DNA of 64,000 nucleotides from NCBI GenBank assembly GCA_965197865.1, contig CBDANZ010000004.1, positions 124,001 to 188,000 on the forward strand, given 5' to 3'. The stretch comes from CBDANZ01 sp965197865. Lineage in GTDB: Bacteria; Acidobacteriota; Vicinamibacteria; Vicinamibacterales; CAVVIG01. The translations under genes were made by a program, and so were the position numbers. The notes below the pieces were generated by a model. The model was given only the letters and a program-made list of their open reading frames with translations, was not told the origin of the DNA and did no database searches. This document shows positions 62,509 to 64,000 of the stretch, in pieces (the stretch's first letter is position 1; every line of letters starts with the position of its first letter).

Positions 62509-62639
62509 GCCCCCGTGGTGGCGTCGCCTTGTCGTGATCGCATGATGACCCGCCGGATCCTGAGTGCCGGCCTGTGGGACGGATCGGCGTAGGGGGGAGT
62601 GCACCCTGAGAGACTTTTGGCAGTTCAAACCGCCGGAGG

Positions 62640-64000
62640 TCAGCGGCGGCCTTCGGCCGCCGCCTCCGCGAGTGTCATGACGGAACCGTCGGCGTTCGCC
62701 TCGTAGCAGCCGACAAATCGATTGGTCTCGAACGCGTCGTAGTCGGCCAGGTTTCGTGCCCAACGGTAGCCGATCGTCTGAAACAGCAGCCGCGCGGTGA
62801 CGGTGACCGACGTGACACCGTCGTCCGCCTCGATGCGGTAGCGAACCCGGTCGCCCCCGCCGGTGAAGTCGGCATCGTCGGTGGCGACGCCCTGGACCGC
62901 CACCGCCTCGTCCACCGTTCCCTTGTCGAAGCCTTCCGGCAGCAGGCGGTTGTCCTTCAGGTAGCGGACACCGCGAAGCAGCGCGGTGGTCACGTTCCCG
63001 TTGTGGTCGCCGATGATCGGCTCGTAGATCTGCACCTGATCCGCCGCCGTGATCTCCGTGTAGTGCGGCTCGAACGCGCCGATGTTCTCGTCGTTCGCGT
63101 TGCCGACGATCGACCCGTCCGCCTGCGGCGCGCCCGATTCGAAGATCGTCCGGCCCGTCTGATCACGCGCCGTGAGGTGGATCCAAGCACGCCGCGACGG
63201 GTACGCGGTCGGCAACTTGTGGCCGGTCGCGTTGCGCACGTCGACATCCACCACCACGGCGCCGCTGGCGAACCGGACGTCGAGCGAGCCGAACGCTGCG
63301 GTCTCCGTTCGCAGGTGCTCCTCGGTCAGATCCGCCGCCCGTTCAAGGTCCGCCGCCGGCGCCGTCACCTGCAGCTCGTCGCGGTACCGGTTGAGCATCC
63401 GGAGCATAAACGCGTTGCCGCCGCGGAACCCGTGCTGGGACACGCCGTCGCGATCCTCACCCAGCACGGACGAGATCGGCGCCGAATCAACCGCCGGCAT
63501 GTGGCAATCCTGGCAGCTCTCCGCCTCCCGGTATCGGCTCTGCGCCCACTCCAGGTACGGCACCTGCTCGGGGAACCGCCCCTCCAACGCGGTGCCGTCG
63601 TCGTAGGCGGTCGTGAAGAGCGTGTGACAGGTGGCGCAGAGCTCCGACTCCTGGACGTGCGCGCCATGCGACGGGACGAACCCGGTGGCGGAGGACATCA
63701 CCCTCGTGAGCCCCTCCTCGACATCGTCGAACGGGCCGAAGAGCGCCGGGCCGTCGGCCACCGGTGCGGCGCCGGTCGCGATGACGTATCCGCCGTCGAA
63801 GCTCTCCTGCTCGCCGAAGTTGTCCGGCGCGATCTGATGGCAGACCGTGCACGACACGCCATCCCACGCCTGGGCTGTCTCTGCCGTCGCCGCCGCCGGG
63901 AGGCCGGTGTGCGCGAACACTTCGCCCATCCGGCCGTCAGCCCGCGCGGCGGTGCGCGCCATCGGCATGTGGCAGGTGGCGCACGTGTCCTCGATCGCAG
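62640..64000 (-). CDS. multihaem c-type cytochrome, C-terminal part (runs off window)
   Basis: At least 453 residues, open at the right edge. Four CxxCH haem sites are visible in order: CATCH (in the last 35 bases), CTVCHQIAPDNF, CATCHTLFTTAYDDG and CQDCHMP. The latter ~270 residues are beta-rich without haem sites (DVDVRNATGHKLPTAYPSRR, RTIFESGAPQADG). This layout fits the cytochrome c-554/nitrite-reductase-like multihaem group, periplasmic electron carriers. The native N-terminus and further haems should lie beyond 64000. Confidence 0.8.
   Translation of the reverse strand, partial: AIEDTCATCHMPMARTAARADGRMGEVFAHTGLPAAATAETAQAWDGVSCTVCHQIAPDNFGEQESFDGGYVIATGAAPVADGPALFGPFDDVEEGLTRVMSSATGFVPSHGAHVQESELCATCHTLFTTAYDDGTALEGRFPEQVPYLEWAQSRYREAESCQDCHMPAVDSAPISSVLGEDRDGVSQHGFRGGNAFMLRMLNRYRDELQVTAPAADLERAADLTEEHLRTETAAFGSLDVRFASGAVVVDVDVRNATGHKLPTAYPSRRAWIHLTARDQTGRTIFESGAPQADGSIVGNANDENIGAFEPHYTEITAADQVQIYEPIIGDHNGNVTTALLRGVRYLKDNRLLPEGFDKGTVDEAVAVQGVATDDADFTGGGDRVRYRIEADDGVTSVTVTARLLFQTIGYRWARNLADYDAFETNRFVGCYEANADGSVMTLAEAAAEGRR

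Overview
This window is GC-rich DNA from a diderm (Gram-negative) bacterium. The evidence is an autotransporter with a C-terminal outer-membrane barrel, a second probable barrel protein, an MltB-type lytic transglycosylase and a periplasmic multihaem cytochrome. Gene content (P450, PQQ sugar dehydrogenase, secreted M48 and HNH proteins, very many insertion sequences) would suit an Acidobacteriota or Proteobacteria lineage, but no marker gene settles the phylum. About half of the sequence is mobile or decaying. I see at least nine insertion-sequence families (IS1380, IS6, ISL3, IS1595, IS256, IS5, IS3/IS481-like, IS21, IS110), a group II intron relic, two miniature inverted-repeat elements and four scattered Tn3-type res sites. 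Many host genes are truncated or carry one nonsense codon, the picture of a genome degrading recently under IS expansion. No tRNA, rRNA or cas gene was recognised.

Layout. 1-6.2 kb: DUF6933 gene (window edge), IS1380 scar, truncated HigB-like toxin, IS6, mltB, a graveyard of three element tails, broken mtgA, an IS481-like element, a ParA remnant with a ribbon-helix-helix partner, then res copy 1. 6.3-11.4 kb: barrel protein and a five-repeat Calx-beta autotransporter whose likely start codon lies in a type I-E CRISPR-like repeat. 11.6-22.8 kb: nested elements (IS256 inside IS5; IS256 inside IS110; IS21, IS6, IS5) around a MOSC gene and a MITE. 22.8-32.6 kb: a nuclease/helicase island on the + strand: AddB-like nuclease, AddA-like helicase-nuclease, a zinc ribbon/TM2/DEDDh exonuclease fusion, and a Ski2-like helicase. 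32.6-38.2 kb: IS3, IS110 and a transposase fragment around a methyltransferase, ending in res copy 2. 38.3-40.7 kb: a tightly coupled three-gene operon on the - strand (two uncharacterised proteins and an MBL-fold hydrolase). 40.9-54.7 kb: IS6, PQQ sugar dehydrogenase, acyl-CoA synthetase, third IS256 copy, SprT-like protein, glycosyltransferase and more IS. 54.8-64 kb: secreted HNH-like protein, M48 protease, res copies 3 and 4 next to small membrane-protein genes, P450, HhH protein and the end of a multihaem cytochrome.

How genes work together. The island at 22.8-32.6 kb is the strongest candidate for an unusual system: AddB-like and AddA-like genes overlap by a few bases as in an end-resection enzyme, and a membrane-anchored 3'-5' exonuclease and a DExH helicase follow in the same direction. 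The locus is now probably dead or leaky: the AddB-like gene lost its 5' end to IS5, both Add-like genes carry one in-frame TAG, and the helicase has an IS256-family insertion, a frame change and an IS3 at its 3' end. The MBL operon at 38.3-40.7 kb looks intact and its two partner proteins are unrecognised, so it is the second candidate. Elsewhere the genes are single metabolic or envelope functions without obvious pathway partners.
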